NCBI RefSeq assembly: GCF_026847645.1 | Contig: NZ_JAPSMC010000034.1 | Coordinates: forward strand, 1-33,670 | DNA: 33,670 bases | Source of the DNA: Anoxybacillus sp. J5B_2022 | GTDB lineage: Bacteria > Bacillota > Bacilli > Bacillales > Anoxybacillaceae | Direction: 5' to 3' | Part shown: positions 6,722 through 16,217 of the stretch, in pieces | How the letters are laid out: each line of letters starts with the position of its first letter | How positions within the stretch are numbered: position 1 is the first letter of the stretch | Notes under the pieces: generated by a model | What the model was told of the DNA's origin: nothing | What the model saw: the letters and a program-made list of their open reading frames with translations, nothing else | Databases searched by the model: none | Made by a program: the position numbers and the translations under genes

Positions 6722-8119
6722 ATGGGGGTTGAGTTGACCGCGTTGCATTGGATTTACGTCGTCTTTGTCGTGCTTATCATCGGGTTTATGGTGGCACGGA
6801 AAGATACATCACTTGTTTGTATGATTGGAATTTTCTTGTTAGCGATTACTGCCACTCATTCGTTAAGTGCGGCCATTAGCGGGGTATTCAGCAGCTTTAT
6901 TTACGCCATTACTGAGCTGTTGCCGACGATTTTAATTATCTCCATCATTGTTGCAATGAGTCGAGTGCTAACGATGACAGGTATTAACGATGTGATGATT
7001 TCACCGTTTGCTCGCTTCATTCATACACCAAGCTGGGCGTACTGGACGATCGGATTGTTGATGATGGTCATTTCATGGTTTTTCTGGCCATCGCCAGCGG
7101 TCGCGCTCATGGGTGCGGTGTTATTGCCGGTTGCGCTTCGTGTTGGACTGCCAGCGATCGGAGTAGCGATGGCGATGAATTTGTTCGGCCACGGAATGGC
7201 TTTATCGGGGGATTTTGTTATTCAAGGGGCTCCAAAATTAACAGCCGATGCAGCAGGTCTTCCTGTGTCGGATGTCGTATCGGCGAGTGTCCCGCTTGTT
7301 CTCGTGATGGGGATTGTGACGACGGTAACCGCCTTTCTTTTATTGCGGCGTGATATGAAAAAAGGACGGCTGGAAGTCGCAAAAGAAATGGCTGCCACGG
7401 TAGAAACGGAAGCGCAACAAACAAAAGCGTTGCTGTCGAATCGTGCGAAAAAGGGGCTTGCGGTGCTTATTCCGATTTTGTTCCTTGCGGATGTTGTTGC
7501 CATGTCTTATTTGAAATTGCAAGGCGGGGATGCGACAGCGCTCATTGGTGGGACGGCCATTTTCATCTTGATTTTGCTCTCGGTTTTTGCACATCAACGC
7601 AGCAGTTTTGAAGAAGTGACGAATTATTTAATTGAAGGGTTTCAATTCGGATTTAAAATATTCGGTCCGGTCATTCCAATTGCTGCGTTTTTCTATTTAG
7701 GCGATGCAGCATTTGTCCACATCATCGGTGAATATTTGCCAAAAGCTTCACAAGGAATTGTCAATGATTTAGGAGTTGCGCTCGCCCACGCAGTTCCTTT
7801 GAATAAAGAAATTGGGGCGGTAACGTTAACGCTCGCCGGTGCTATTACAGGATTGGACGGATCCGGATTTTCCGGCATTTCGCTCGCTGGTTCCATAGCG
7901 CACTTATTTTCCGTGGCGATTGGTACCGGAGCGGCGACGCTCACTGCGCTCGGACAAATTGCAGCGATTTGGGTTGGTGGCGGAACATTAATTCCGTGGG
8001 CGCTTATTCCGGCTGCTGCCATTTGCGGCGTCGACCCGTTTGAATTAGCGCGGCGCAACTTAGTTCCAGTCGTCGTCGGGCTTGTAGTGACGACCGTTGT
8101 CGCGATGTTTCTCATATAG
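6722..8119 (+). CDS. yhfA: GntP/ion-transporter superfamily permease YhfA
   Basis: An integral membrane permease of 465 residues (B. subtilis YhfA 463) with about 12 hydrophobic helices across the whole length. Motifs include FFWPSPAVALMGAVLLPVAL (residues about 118–137), NLFGHGMALSGDFVIQGAPK and late GLDGSGFSGISLAGS. The fold is that of GntP/anion permeases; the transported solute is not known. It precedes the amidohydrolase amhX, and in B. subtilis these two genes are also neighbours. A role importing N-acyl amino acids or peptides for AmhX is plausible but inferred. ATG 6722 is chosen for the upstream AAAGGGG; the longer frame from 6692 has no ribosome site. A terminator follows at 8129–8157. 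Confidence 0.88.
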   Translation: MGVELTALHWIYVVFVVLIIGFMVARKDTSLVCMIGIFLLAITATHSLSAAISGVFSSFIYAITELLPTILIISIIVAMSRVLTMTGINDVMISPFARFIHTPSWAYWTIGLLMMVISWFFWPSPAVALMGAVLLPVALRVGLPAIGVAMAMNLFGHGMALSGDFVIQGAPKLTADAAGLPVSDVVSASVPLVLVMGIVTTVTAFLLLRRDMKKGRLEVAKEMAATVETEAQQTKALLSNRAKKGLAVLIPILFLADVVAMSYLKLQGGDATALIGGTAIFILILLSVFAHQRSSFEEVTNYLIEGFQFGFKIFGPVIPIAAFFYLGDAAFVHIIGEYLPKASQGIVNDLGVALAHAVPLNKEIGAVTLTLAGAITGLDGSGFSGISLAGSIAHLFSVAIGTGAATLTALGQIAAIWVGGGTLIPWALIPAAAICGVDPFELARRNLVPVVVGLVVTTVVAMFLI

Positions 8120-8128
8120 AATGAAACG

Positions 8129-8157
8129 GCTGCCTTCTAAAGAGGAGGCAGCTTTTT
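8129..8157 (+). terminator. intrinsic terminator of yhfA
   Basis: GCTGCCTTCT (8129–8138), loop AAAG, AGGAGGCAGC (8143–8152) with one wobble pair, then TTTTT. Confidence 0.9.
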
Positions 8158-8186
8158 GTCATCATTGCCGGGCATCATGATATAAT
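8156..8186 (+). promoter_or_regulatory. amhX promoter (extended –10)
   Basis: TTGTCA (8156–8161), 19-nt spacer, TGA-TATAAT with a perfect –10 at 8181–8186. The long spacer is offset by the TGn extension. Confidence 0.65.
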
Positions 8187-8211
8187 GAAAAAAAGAGAAA
8201 GGGGCGAGAGG

Positions 8212-9387
8212 ATGATTCAAAAGTTATATGAACGTTTAGAAGCGTATTACGACGAGATGGTGGCGATTCGCCGCTATTTGCATCAACATCCAGAACTATC
8301 GTTTCAAGAATACAACACCGCGAAATACATCGCGAACTATTATAAAACGTTAGGGGTTTCGGTGCGGGAACATGTTGGTGGAAACGGGGTTGTCGCTAAA
8401 ATTGTCGGAGCGAAACCGGGAAAAACGGTCGCGTTGCGCGCGGATTTTGATGCGTTGCCGATCCAAGATGAGAAAGATGTTCCATATAAATCAACCGTTC
8501 CGGGTGTCATGCACGCATGTGGTCACGACGGCCATACGGCGACGCTACTTGTCTTAGCGAAAGCGCTTCATGAAATGAAACACGAACTTTCAGGAACGGT
8601 TGTGCTCATCCATCAGCATGCGGAAGAATATGCGCCAGGCGGAGCGATAACGATGATCGAAGACGGCTGCCTCGAAGGAGTCGACGTCATTTTCGGCACG
8701 CACTTATGGGCAACGGAGCCGACCGGAACGATTCAATACCGAACAGGTCCGATTATGGCTGCGGCTGATCGGTTTGAAATTACGATTCAAGGAGCGGGTG
8801 GCCACGGTGCGCAACCACATAAAACGAAAGATGCAATCGTAGTGGCGGCGCAGCTTGTGCTAGCGCTACAACAAATCGTCAGCCGCCGCGTCAATCCGTT
8901 GCAGCCAGCGGTTGTATCGATCGGCTCGTTTATAGCGGATAACGCGTTTAACGTCATTGCTGATACAGCGAAACTTGTCGGGACGGTGCGCACATTTGAC
9001 GAAGCGGTCCGCGATGAGATTGAACAAGAAATCGAAAAAATTACAAACGGTATTTGTGTAGCGGCGGATTGTTCGTATCAATATACGTATACAAGAGGAT
9101 ATCCACCTGTTGTCAACCATAACGAAGAAACGAATTTTATCGTTCGTGTAGCAAAACAAATCCCAGAAGTTACTACTGTGGAAGAAACGGAGCCGCATAT
9201 GGGCGGCGAAGATTTTGCCTATTACTTGCAAAAGGTGAAAGGAACGTTTTTCTTTACAGGGGCGAAAGCAGATCACGTGACAAACCCGTTTCCGCATCAC
9301 CATCCGAAATTTGATTTTGATGAAAAGGCGATGCTTATTGCGGCAAAAATGCTTGGAACCGCCACCCTTCAATATTTGAAAACATAA
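8212..9387 (+). CDS. amhX: M20-family N-acyl amino acid amidohydrolase AmhX (YhaA)
   Basis: A zinc-dependent cytosolic hydrolase of the M20D/aminoacylase group, releasing amino acids from N-acyl or indole-acyl conjugates or small amides. The exact substrate is unknown. The 391 residues carry the expected metal site and catalytic residues: DFDALPI (80–84), MHACGHDGHT (C103, H105), HAEEYAPGG (E138/E139) and FGTHLW (H164). The dimerisation lid GAGGHGAQPHKTKDAI and late MGGEDFAYY also occur. ATG 8212 has AAAGGGG and GAGAGG upstream. It has its own promoter at 8156–8186 and no obvious terminator before hemE. Confidence 0.9.
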   Translation: MIQKLYERLEAYYDEMVAIRRYLHQHPELSFQEYNTAKYIANYYKTLGVSVREHVGGNGVVAKIVGAKPGKTVALRADFDALPIQDEKDVPYKSTVPGVMHACGHDGHTATLLVLAKALHEMKHELSGTVVLIHQHAEEYAPGGAITMIEDGCLEGVDVIFGTHLWATEPTGTIQYRTGPIMAAADRFEITIQGAGGHGAQPHKTKDAIVVAAQLVLALQQIVSRRVNPLQPAVVSIGSFIADNAFNVIADTAKLVGTVRTFDEAVRDEIEQEIEKITNGICVAADCSYQYTYTRGYPPVVNHNEETNFIVRVAKQIPEVTTVEETEPHMGGEDFAYYLQKVKGTFFFTGAKADHVTNPFPHHHPKFDFDEKAMLIAAKMLGTATLQYLKT

Positions 9388-9399
9388 ATCGTCAATTTT

Positions 9400-9428
9400 T
9401 TGACTGTTTACTACGTTCGCTATACATT
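9400..9428 (+). promoter_or_regulatory. hemEHY promoter
   Basis: TTGACT (9400–9405), 17 nt, TACATT (9423–9428). It lies about 90 nt before the hemE start, leaving a structured leader (hairpin at 9463–9483). Confidence 0.6.
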
Positions 9429-9462
9429 AAAATAAGAAACTTGTATAGTTGTTATTGTACAC

Positions 9463-9483
9463 CACTTGGCTTGTGGCCAAGTG
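9463..9483 (+). promoter_or_regulatory. leader hairpin before hemE
   Basis: CACTTGGC (9463–9470), loop TTGTG, GCCAAGTG (9476–9483) is a perfect 8-bp stem. No T run follows, so it is more likely an mRNA-stabilising or regulatory structure than a terminator. Confidence 0.55.
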
Positions 9484-9519
9484 TTCTTAATGTCAATGGC
9501 AGAAAGGCGGAGGAAGAAA

Positions 9520-10563
9520 ATGAAACGTTCGTTTAATGATACATTTTTACGCGCTTGCCGCGGGGAAAAAACGGAGTACGTTCCGGTCTGGTATATGCGG
9601 CAGGCAGGACGGTCACAGCCGGAATATCGCGCGTTAAAAGAAAAATATTCGCTGTTTGAAATCACTCATCAGCCGGAGCTATGTGCCTATGTGACGCGCT
9701 TACCTGTCGAACAATATAATGTTGATGCAGCGATTCTTTATAAAGATATTATGTCACCGCTTCCAGCGATCGGCGTCGATGTGGATATTAAAGCAGGAAT
9801 CGGACCAGTTATTTCTAATCCGATCCGTTCCCTTCAAGATGTTGAAAAACTCGGGGAAATCCACCCAGAAGCAGACGTTCCGTACGTATTAGAAACCATT
9901 CGATTATTGACAACGGAACAGTTAAATGTGCCGCTTATCGGCTTTGCCGGTGCGCCGTTTACGTTAGCAAGTTATATGATTGAAGGTGGTCCGTCGAAAA
10001 ATTATAACAAAACAAAGGCGTTTATGTATGCAGAGCCGAAAGCATGGTTTGCGCTTATGGACAAGCTCGCCGATATGACGATTCGCTACGTTAAAGCGCA
10101 AATTCAAGCGGGGGCGAAAGCGATTCAAATTTTCGATTCATGGGTCGGCGCCGTTAATGTGGAAGACTATCGCTATTTTATTAAACCGACAATGGCACGC
10201 ATTTTCTCCGCGTTGCGCGAAGAAAACGTACCGCTTATTATGTTCGGTGTTGGCGCTAGTCATTTAGCAAAAGAATGGAATGATTTGCCACTTGATGTCG
10301 TCGGGCTCGACTGGCGTCTTTCCATTAAAGAAGCACGAGCAAACGGCGTGACAAAAGCGATTCAAGGAAACTTAGATCCAGCGGTGTTGTTGGCACCGTG
10401 GGACGTGATTGAAGAGCGAGTAAAGCGAATTTTAGATGAAGGAATGGAACAACCGGGGTATGTGTTTAATTTAGGACACGGCATCTTCCCAGACATCCAG
10501 CCAGAAACGTTAAAACGGCTGACGGCGTTTATTCATGAATATACATCGCAAAATCGTAAGTGA
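9520..10563 (+). CDS. hemE: uroporphyrinogen decarboxylase
   Basis: HemE removes four carboxyl groups from uroporphyrinogen III to give coproporphyrinogen III in the cytosol. The 347-residue product shows the two family signatures: [16 protein letters not shown] near the N-terminus (substrate-binding Arg) and [16 protein letters not shown] in the middle. FDSWVGAVN and GLDWRLS also occur. ATG 9520 has GGAGG (9509–9513) six bases upstream. It is first of the hemE-hemH-hemY operon: hemH starts 11 bp after the hemE stop. B. subtilis has the same order. Confidence 0.97.
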   Translation: MKRSFNDTFLRACRGEKTEYVPVWYMRQAGRSQPEYRALKEKYSLFEITHQPELCAYVTRLPVEQYNVDAAILYKDIMSPLPAIGVDVDIKAGIGPVISNPIRSLQDVEKLGEIHPEADVPYVLETIRLLTTEQLNVPLIGFAGAPFTLASYMIEGGPSKNYNKTKAFMYAEPKAWFALMDKLADMTIRYVKAQIQAGAKAIQIFDSWVGAVNVEDYRYFIKPTMARIFSALREENVPLIMFGVGASHLAKEWNDLPLDVVGLDWRLSIKEARANGVTKAIQGNLDPAVLLAPWDVIEERVKRILDEGMEQPGYVFNLGHGIFPDIQPETLKRLTAFIHEYTSQNRK

Positions 10564-10574
10564 GGAGATGGACA

Positions 10575-11519
10575 ATGGTGAAAAAGAAGATGGGGTTATT
10601 AGTGATGGCCTACGGCACTCCTTATAAAGAAGAAGACATTGAGCGGTATTATACGCACATTCGCCATGGCCGCAAGCCGTCAGCTGACATGTTACAAGAC
10701 TTGAAAGAACGATACGATGCGATTGGCGGCATTTCTCCGCTTGCGAAAATTACGAGAGAGCAGGCGAAGGCGTTGGAAAGACGGTTAAATGAAATCCAAG
10801 ACGAGATCGAATTTCGCATGTATTTAGGGTTAAAACATATCGAGCCATTTGTCGAAGATGCAGTGCAACAAATGTATGCTGACGGGATCACGGAAGCAGT
10901 CAGCATCGTGCTCGCGCCTCATTTTTCGACGTTCAGCATTCAGTCGTATAACGCGCGGGCAAAGGCGGAGGCAGAAAAACTAGGCGGTCCTGTTATTTAT
11001 TCCGTGGAAAGCTGGTATAAAGAGCCGAAATTTATTCAATATTGGGTAGAAAAAGTAAGGGAAATCTATGATAACATGAAGGCAGAAGAGCGGAAAAAAG
11101 CGGTGTTGATTGTATCCGCGCACAGCTTGCCGGAAAAAATTATTGCGGCGGGCGATCCGTATCCGCAGCAACTAGAAGAAACTGCGCGAATGATCGCAGA
11201 ACAAGCGGGAATCGAGCATTATGCCGTCGGATGGCAAAGCGCGGGAAATACTCCGGAACCTTGGCTTGGACCGGACGTGCAAGATTTAACAAGACAGTTG
11301 CATGAAGCAAAAGGCTATACGTCATTTGTTTACGCTCCGGTCGGATTTGTCGCCGATCATTTAGAAGTGCTGTATGACAACGATATCGAATGCAAAAATG
11401 TCACGGACGAAATCGGCGCTACCTATTATCGCCCAGACATGCCAAACGCTCAACCATTATTTATCGATGCATTAGCAACCGTTGTGTTAAACCATGTAAA
11501 GAAGGCGATTGAACAGTGA
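10575..11519 (+). CDS. hemH: coproporphyrin III ferrochelatase
   Basis: HemH (CpfC) inserts iron into coproporphyrin III to make coprohaem; it is a soluble monomer in Firmicutes. The 314 residues (about 310 in B. subtilis) contain [16 protein letters not shown] at the N-terminus, the catalytic histidine in [13 protein letters not shown], and the acidic partner in [20 protein letters not shown] 10575 has GAGGAG 7 nt upstream. The stop overlaps the hemY GTG start by 4 bp, so the two are translationally coupled. Confidence 0.96.
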   Translation: MVKKKMGLLVMAYGTPYKEEDIERYYTHIRHGRKPSADMLQDLKERYDAIGGISPLAKITREQAKALERRLNEIQDEIEFRMYLGLKHIEPFVEDAVQQMYADGITEAVSIVLAPHFSTFSIQSYNARAKAEAEKLGGPVIYSVESWYKEPKFIQYWVEKVREIYDNMKAEERKKAVLIVSAHSLPEKIIAAGDPYPQQLEETARMIAEQAGIEHYAVGWQSAGNTPEPWLGPDVQDLTRQLHEAKGYTSFVYAPVGFVADHLEVLYDNDIECKNVTDEIGATYYRPDMPNAQPLFIDALATVVLNHVKKAIEQ

Positions 11520-12946
11520 GTAACGAAAAACAAACTGTAATAGTCATTGGAGGCGGAATTACAGGGATTGCTGCTGTCTATTATTTACAAAAAACGATAA
11601 AAGAGCAGCAATTGCCGATCGAATGTAAATTGATCGAAGCGACCCACCGATTAGGAGGGAAAATTCAAACGGTCATTCGCGACGGGTTTGTCATTGAGCG
11701 AGGACCCGATTCTTTTTTAGCGCGAAAACAAAGCGCAGCACGCCTTATTCATGAAGTGGGGCTACAAGACAAAATCGTCCATAACGCTACCGGTAAATCG
11801 TATATACTTGTGAACGAAAAATTGTACGCCATTCCGGGCGGAGCGGTAATGGGGATCCCAACAAAAATTCGTCCGTTTGTTTTGAGCGGCTTATTTTCTC
11901 CTATTGGCAAATTGCGGGCAGCGTTTGATTTTATTTTACCGCCGACGAAAGCAGACGGGGATTTGTCATTAGGACAATTTTTCCGGCGCCGCCTTGGCGA
12001 TGAAGTGGTGGAAAATTTAATTGAGCCGTTGTTGTCAGGAATTTATGCGGGCGATATTGATCAATTAAGCTTAATGGCGACATTTCCTCAATTTTACCAT
12101 TTGGAACAAAAACACGGAAGCCTTGTGCTTGGGGCAAAGCGAACAACGCCAAAAGCAAAAGAAACATCCAACAAAAAAGGTATTTTCCAAACATTAACAA
12201 CCGGTTTGCAATCGCTCGTCGATGAAGTGGAAAAACGACTGGAGCCTGGTAGCGTCAGCAAAGGCATTCGTGTGGAACTAATTGAAAAACACGATCGTCG
12301 CTACCGGCTGTATTTAAGCAATGGAGAAGTATGGACAGCGGATAGTGTAATCGTTGCTGCACCGCACCAAGTAGTGCCGGAGATGTTTCCAAACGTATCA
12401 TTTTTTGAACCGTTTAAAACAATGCCGTCTACATCGGTCGCTACTGTTGCACTTGCTTTTGCAGAAGAAGCGATCGAACAAAATATCGATGGAACAGGGT
12501 TCGTTGTGTCGCGCCGGAGCGACTATACGATTACTGCATGCACATGGACGCACAAAAAATGGCCGCATACTACACCGAAGGGAAAGGCGCTATTGCGCTG
12601 CTATGTTGGTCGTCCTGGAGATGAAGCGATTGTGGAGCAATCGGATGACGAGATTATTCGAGTCGTGATTGATGATTTGAATAAAATGATGCGAATTAAC
12701 GGTCGTCCTGAATTTGCCGTTGTTTCTCGCTGGAAAAAAGCAATGCCACAATACGTGGTTGGACATAAAGAACGAATGGAAACAGTGAAAGAAAAAATAA
12801 ACGAGCAACTCCCAGGTGTCTTTTTGGCAGGTAGCTCCTATGAAGGATTAGGGTTGCCTGACTGCATTGATCAAGGGGAAGAAGCGGTCAAAAAAGTGCT
12901 TGATTATTTACAAATGAATAAACAAGTAGCGTTAGAGGTTAACTAA
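11516..12946 (+). CDS. hemY: coproporphyrinogen III oxidase HemY (CgoX)
   Basis: An FAD enzyme that oxidises coproporphyrinogen III to coproporphyrin III, feeding HemH. The 476 residues (470 in B. subtilis) have an N-terminal Rossmann dinucleotide motif [13 protein letters not shown] (about 9–21), the RLGGKIQT block, [24 protein letters not shown], and the C-terminal [19 protein letters not shown]-binding segment. The start is GTG 11516, inside the hemH stop, with AAGAAGG upstream. A strong 10-bp hairpin overlaps the end of the gene. Confidence 0.96.
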   Translation: MSNEKQTVIVIGGGITGIAAVYYLQKTIKEQQLPIECKLIEATHRLGGKIQTVIRDGFVIERGPDSFLARKQSAARLIHEVGLQDKIVHNATGKSYILVNEKLYAIPGGAVMGIPTKIRPFVLSGLFSPIGKLRAAFDFILPPTKADGDLSLGQFFRRRLGDEVVENLIEPLLSGIYAGDIDQLSLMATFPQFYHLEQKHGSLVLGAKRTTPKAKETSNKKGIFQTLTTGLQSLVDEVEKRLEPGSVSKGIRVELIEKHDRRYRLYLSNGEVWTADSVIVAAPHQVVPEMFPNVSFFEPFKTMPSTSVATVALAFAEEAIEQNIDGTGFVVSRRSDYTITACTWTHKKWPHTTPKGKALLRCYVGRPGDEAIVEQSDDEIIRVVIDDLNKMMRINGRPEFAVVSRWKKAMPQYVVGHKERMETVKEKINEQLPGVFLAGSSYEGLGLPDCIDQGEEAVKKVLDYLQMNKQVALEVN

Positions 12947-12966
12947 CAACTGTTAACCTCTCTTTA
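12934..12966 (+). terminator. terminator hairpin at the end of hemY
   Basis: AGAGGTTAAC (12934–12943), loop TAACAACT that contains the hemY stop codon, GTTAACCTCT (12952–12961), then CTTTA. The T run is broken. Confidence 0.7.
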
Positions 12967-12991
12967 CTTTTTGGCGAAAGTATGATAAAAT
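12963..12991 (+). promoter_or_regulatory. yhgD promoter
   Basis: TTTACT (12963–12968), 17 nt, TAAAAT (12986–12991). The operator at 13004–13026 begins about where transcription would start. Confidence 0.55.
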
Positions 12992-13003
12992 ATCTGTACG
13001 GAA

Positions 13004-13026
13004 TGACCAAAACGTTCATTTAGTCA
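13004..13026 (+). promoter_or_regulatory. probable YhgD operator 1
   Basis: A 23-bp imperfect dyad, TGACCAAA-7 nt-TTTAGTCA, sits just downstream of the yhgD –10. The same element in inverted orientation, 19 of 23 bases identical, lies before yhgE at 13644–13666. The pair fits autoregulation plus control of yhgE by the TetR protein YhgD. Confidence 0.75.
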
Positions 13027-13044
13027 GTTTAAAGGATGAGGACG

Positions 13045-13617
13045 ATGGCAGTTAATCGAAAAAAACAAATTATTGAAGCGGCAACGAAATCTTTTTCCCT
13101 TTTTGGTTATAAAGCAACAACGATGGAGCAAGTAGCGAAACTAGCCAATGTTGGAAAAGGGACGATTTATACATTTTTCCATAGTAAAGAGGAATTGCTC
13201 GATGAAATTATTACGTCGTTAATTAGCGAAATTAAAGAAACGGCCGAAGAAGCGATCGATCCCAGCCGTCCGTTTTTGGAAAACGTCCATCGCGCGTTGT
13301 ACCGCATTTTAGCCTTTCGCAAACAGCACCAATTAACGATCAAACTGCTTCAAGAAGTGCGCGATATTGGAACGCCTGCTGTGCAAGAAGTCATGAAAAA
13401 ACTTGAACGTGCGGTGCTTGCCTACATTCGCGAAAAAATCGAGCAGGCGATGCAAAAAGGGGAAATTCGGTCGTGCGATCCAGAAATTACTGCATTTTTA
13501 ATGTTTAAAATGTACATTGCACTCGTATTTGAATGGGAAAAAGACAACAAGCCGCTATCAGAAGAAAAAATTGCCGAATTGTTTGAACTTTATTTTTTGA
13601 AAGGATTATCACAATAG
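13045..13617 (+). CDS. yhgD: TetR-family regulator YhgD
   Basis: A DNA-binding repressor of 190 residues (191 in B. subtilis). The TetR helix-turn-helix is at about 8–48: IIEAATKSFSLFGYKATTME, QVAKLANVGKGTIYTFFHSK. The C-terminal ligand-binding region is all-helical, ending LFELYFLKGL. ATG 13045 is preferred, with AAAGGA 8 nt upstream. The gene sits between two copies of a TGAC…GTCA dyad, one in its own promoter and one before yhgE, so it probably represses both. The inducing ligand is unknown. Confidence 0.9.
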   Translation: MAVNRKKQIIEAATKSFSLFGYKATTMEQVAKLANVGKGTIYTFFHSKEELLDEIITSLISEIKETAEEAIDPSRPFLENVHRALYRILAFRKQHQLTIKLLQEVRDIGTPAVQEVMKKLERAVLAYIREKIEQAMQKGEIRSCDPEITAFLMFKMYIALVFEWEKDNKPLSEEKIAELFELYFLKGLSQ

Positions 13618-13643
13618 ATGGTCCTTCTTCTTTTTCTTATAAA

Positions 13644-13666
13644 TGACTAAATGAACAAACTGGTCA
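13644..13666 (+). promoter_or_regulatory. probable YhgD operator 2 (before yhgE)
   Basis: A 23-bp dyad beginning TGACTAAATGAAC and ending TGGTCA, the reverse complement of operator 1 except at four adjacent positions. It lies 22 nt before the yhgE ATG. Confidence 0.75.
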
Positions 13667-13687
13667 ATAGTATAAAGGAGGGAGAAA

Positions 13688-16072
13688 ATGAAACAAGAGT
13701 GGAGAGCGATTATCCAAAACCGAAAGCTGTTGATTCCAGTGATCGCTGTTTTGTTTATTCCGCTTTTGTATAGTGGCATGTTCCTTTGGGCATTTTGGGA
13801 TCCGTACGCTCATTTAGATGAACTGCCGGTAGCGGTTGTCAACAATGACAAGGGAGCAGTATTTAATGGAGAAAAGCTAGAGATTGGTAAAGAATTAGTT
13901 GACAAATTAAAAGAAAACAAAAAATTTGCTTGGCATTTTGTTACAGAGCAAGAGGCAGAAAAGGGATTGCGCGATCAGAAATACTATATGGCCGTAAAAA
14001 TTCCGGAAAATTTTTCGGAGAATGCAACGACCATCCAAGATGAGCATCCAAAGCGAATGACGCTTATTTATATGCCAAACGAAAGCTTTAACTTTTTATC
14101 CGCACAAATCGGAAATACAGCAGTCGAAAAAATAAAAGAAGAGCTTTCCCATACCGTAACTGCTACGTATGCGGAAACGATGCTAGAGAATGTAAAGAAA
14201 ATGGCGGATGGGCTTCACGATGCAAGCGATGGAGCCAAACAAGTGCATGACGGAGTGGCTGCGGCAAAAGATGGAGCCGTACAATTGCAAAACGGTCTTC
14301 GTGATGCGAAAGAAGGAAGTGGACAGCTCGAGCAAGGAGCGAAAGACGCGAAAAACGGAGCTGCAGAAATTTATCGGAATTTACAAGTGTTAGCGGAAAA
14401 GTCGCTTGCATTTGAAAACGGCTTAAAATCAGCAAGCAACGGCTCGGAACAACTCCAAACTGGTCTCGGAAAACTTGATGACGGTTTTACCCGTATGCAG
14501 GCAGGGCAAGCGCAGTTGCTTGATGGAGCGAAAAAAGCAGAAAACGGTACGAAACAGTTGTCTAGTGGGTTGAAACAGTCTCTTGCTGGAATGGAGCAAA
14601 TGAAAGAAAAAATGCCGCAATTAACCGACGGTACCTTGCAGGTGAAAAACGGAGCTGGAAATCTTGCGGCTTCATTAGAGCAATGGAAACAAGGAGCGGA
14701 AAGCACGAAAACAGGGGCAATTCAAGTGAGTGACGGGTTGCAGCAAGTCATTGCCCAACTGGATGCGATGATTGCCCAAACGACCGATGCTAATAAAAAA
14801 GCAACATTGCAAACATTAAAAAATAATTTGTTGCCATTATCCGAAGGAAGCAAACGAGTCGCCGGAGGAGTCGCGAAGCTTGCCGACGGAGCGAGCGCGT
14901 TAAAAACAGGTGCCGATCAACTGGCAACAGGTGCGTCCAAATTGTATAACGGACAACTCGCATTAGCTCAAGGAATCGACCAACTTGCTTCGGGGCAACA
15001 GAAGCTTGTGGCCGGTGCGGACGTACTTGCCGTAGGACAAGGCAACATCGTGCAAGGACTTACGGCGTTTGGTGAAAAAATGACGGAAGCGAAAGCGGGA
15101 GTCGCTCAGCTAGCGAGTGGCAACAGGCAATTGACTTCTGGATTACATCAATTAACGGATGGCTCAACGAAATTGCAAAATGGAGCGAGCCAATTGGCAG
15201 CTGGATCCGGAAAACTAGCGTCTGGCATGACGAAATTAGAGGACGGTATTTCTACGCTGTCCAATGGAGTTACGCAACTTTCTAACGGTTCCGATCAACT
15301 AGTGGACGGCATGAAAAAACTAGATGACGGCTCCAAACAATTAGCGGATAAGCTAGCCGATGGAGCGAAAAAAGCAAACGATGTAAAAGCGAACGACGAA
15401 GTTTACCGGATGTTTAGCGAACCGGTGAAAATGAAAAATGAGCGAATTCATCCTGTACCGAATTACGGAACAGGTTTTACACCGTATTTCTTGTCATTAG
15501 GATTATTTGTCGGTGCGTTGCTTTTATCGATTGTCTTTCCATTGCGCGAACCGGCAAGTATTCCACGCTCTGGAGTTCAATGGTTTTTCAGCAAATTCGG
15601 CGTTTTAGCCATTGTTGGCGTTATTCAAGCGTTGTTAGCCGATACAGTGTTGCTTGCAGGTCTTAAACTTCACGTGCAGAGCGTACCGAATTTTATCATT
15701 TTTAGCATTCTCACAAGCATTACGTTTATTGCGTTAATCCAGTTCCTTGTCACAACGTTAGGCGATCCGGGCCGGTTTGTCGGAATTGTGATTTTGATTT
15801 TGCAACTGACGACAAGTGCCGGAACGTTCCCGCTCGAACTCATTCCGAAAACGTTGCAGCCGATTAATCATTATTTGCCGATGACGTATTCGGTATTTGG
15901 ATTTAAAGCAGCGATTTCTAGCGGCGATTTTGCGTTTATGTGGAAAAATGCTGCTATTCTAGCTGTATTTATCATCGTTTTATCGATCGGAACCGTTTTT
16001 TATTTCACCGTTCAGCACAAACGGAAGTTTTATACAATGACGAAACAGATGAATGAAGCTCCTGAGGCGTAA
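13688..16072 (+). CDS. yhgE: YhgE/Pip-family membrane protein
   Basis: A 794-residue membrane protein of the YhgE/Pip (phage infection protein) family, related to the EsaA/YueB surface proteins of type VII secretion loci. An N-terminal helix (about 13–35) is followed by the family start PVAVVNNDKGA. A very long extracellular region (about 165–570) is made of heptad-like units of the form xLxxGxxQL (for example LQNGLRDAKEGSGQLEQGAK and ASGMTKLEDGISTLSNG). Five C-terminal helices (about 600–780) form an ABC-2-type permease-like domain. The best-known homologue, Lactococcus Pip, is a phage receptor. GGAGGG precedes ATG 13688, and the operator at 13644–13666 suggests YhgD control. The terminator at 16056–16093 closes the unit. 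Confidence 0.92.
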   Translation: MKQEWRAIIQNRKLLIPVIAVLFIPLLYSGMFLWAFWDPYAHLDELPVAVVNNDKGAVFNGEKLEIGKELVDKLKENKKFAWHFVTEQEAEKGLRDQKYYMAVKIPENFSENATTIQDEHPKRMTLIYMPNESFNFLSAQIGNTAVEKIKEELSHTVTATYAETMLENVKKMADGLHDASDGAKQVHDGVAAAKDGAVQLQNGLRDAKEGSGQLEQGAKDAKNGAAEIYRNLQVLAEKSLAFENGLKSASNGSEQLQTGLGKLDDGFTRMQAGQAQLLDGAKKAENGTKQLSSGLKQSLAGMEQMKEKMPQLTDGTLQVKNGAGNLAASLEQWKQGAESTKTGAIQVSDGLQQVIAQLDAMIAQTTDANKKATLQTLKNNLLPLSEGSKRVAGGVAKLADGASALKTGADQLATGASKLYNGQLALAQGIDQLASGQQKLVAGADVLAVGQGNIVQGLTAFGEKMTEAKAGVAQLASGNRQLTSGLHQLTDGSTKLQNGASQLAAGSGKLASGMTKLEDGISTLSNGVTQLSNGSDQLVDGMKKLDDGSKQLADKLADGAKKANDVKANDEVYRMFSEPVKMKNERIHPVPNYGTGFTPYFLSLGLFVGALLLSIVFPLREPASIPRSGVQWFFSKFGVLAIVGVIQALLADTVLLAGLKLHVQSVPNFIIFSILTSITFIALIQFLVTTLGDPGRFVGIVILILQLTTSAGTFPLELIPKTLQPINHYLPMTYSVFGFKAAISSGDFAFMWKNAAILAVFIIVLSIGTVFYFTVQHKRKFYTMTKQMNEAPEA

Positions 16073-16093
16073 TCGTCTTCAGGAGCTTTTTTT
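16056..16093 (+). terminator. intrinsic terminator of yhgE
   Basis: AAGCTCCTGA (16056–16065) / TCAGGAGCTT (16079–16088), then a 7-T run. The left arm lies within the last yhgE codons. Confidence 0.92.
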
Positions 16094-16118
16094 GTCAAAA
16101 AAAAATTAATATAGCTAG

Positions 16119-16147
16119 TTGAATATTGGGACGATGTGCATTATAAT
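16119..16147 (+). promoter_or_regulatory. promoter of the lacI-type gene
   Basis: TTGAAT (16119–16124), 17 nt, perfect TATAAT (16142–16147). Confidence 0.8.
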
Positions 16148-16154
16148 TCAGATA

Positions 16155-16168
16155 TGAAAACGATTTCA
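16155..16168 (+). promoter_or_regulatory. cre/LacI-type operator over the transcription start
   Basis: TGAAAACGATTTCA matches the 14-base catabolite-responsive consensus TGWAANCGNTNWCA at every position. It lies 8 nt past the –10, where bound CcpA or the encoded LacI protein would block initiation. Confidence 0.75.
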
Positions 16169-16217
16169 GTAACCGGAGGGATGCGGCAGTTTGAGCGAGC
16201 AAGGGGGTTAACGAAAG

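Noticed and set aside
8866-9372. 168-codon minus-strand frame inside amhX
   Set aside because: Antisense shadow of the M20 hydrolase; no ribosome site or recognisable domain.
14200-15400. Regular short repeats in yhgE, at first sight like a repeat array
   Set aside because: They are in-frame heptad-type coding repeats of the YhgE/Pip extracellular region. Unit sequences vary and there are no spacers, so this is not CRISPR.
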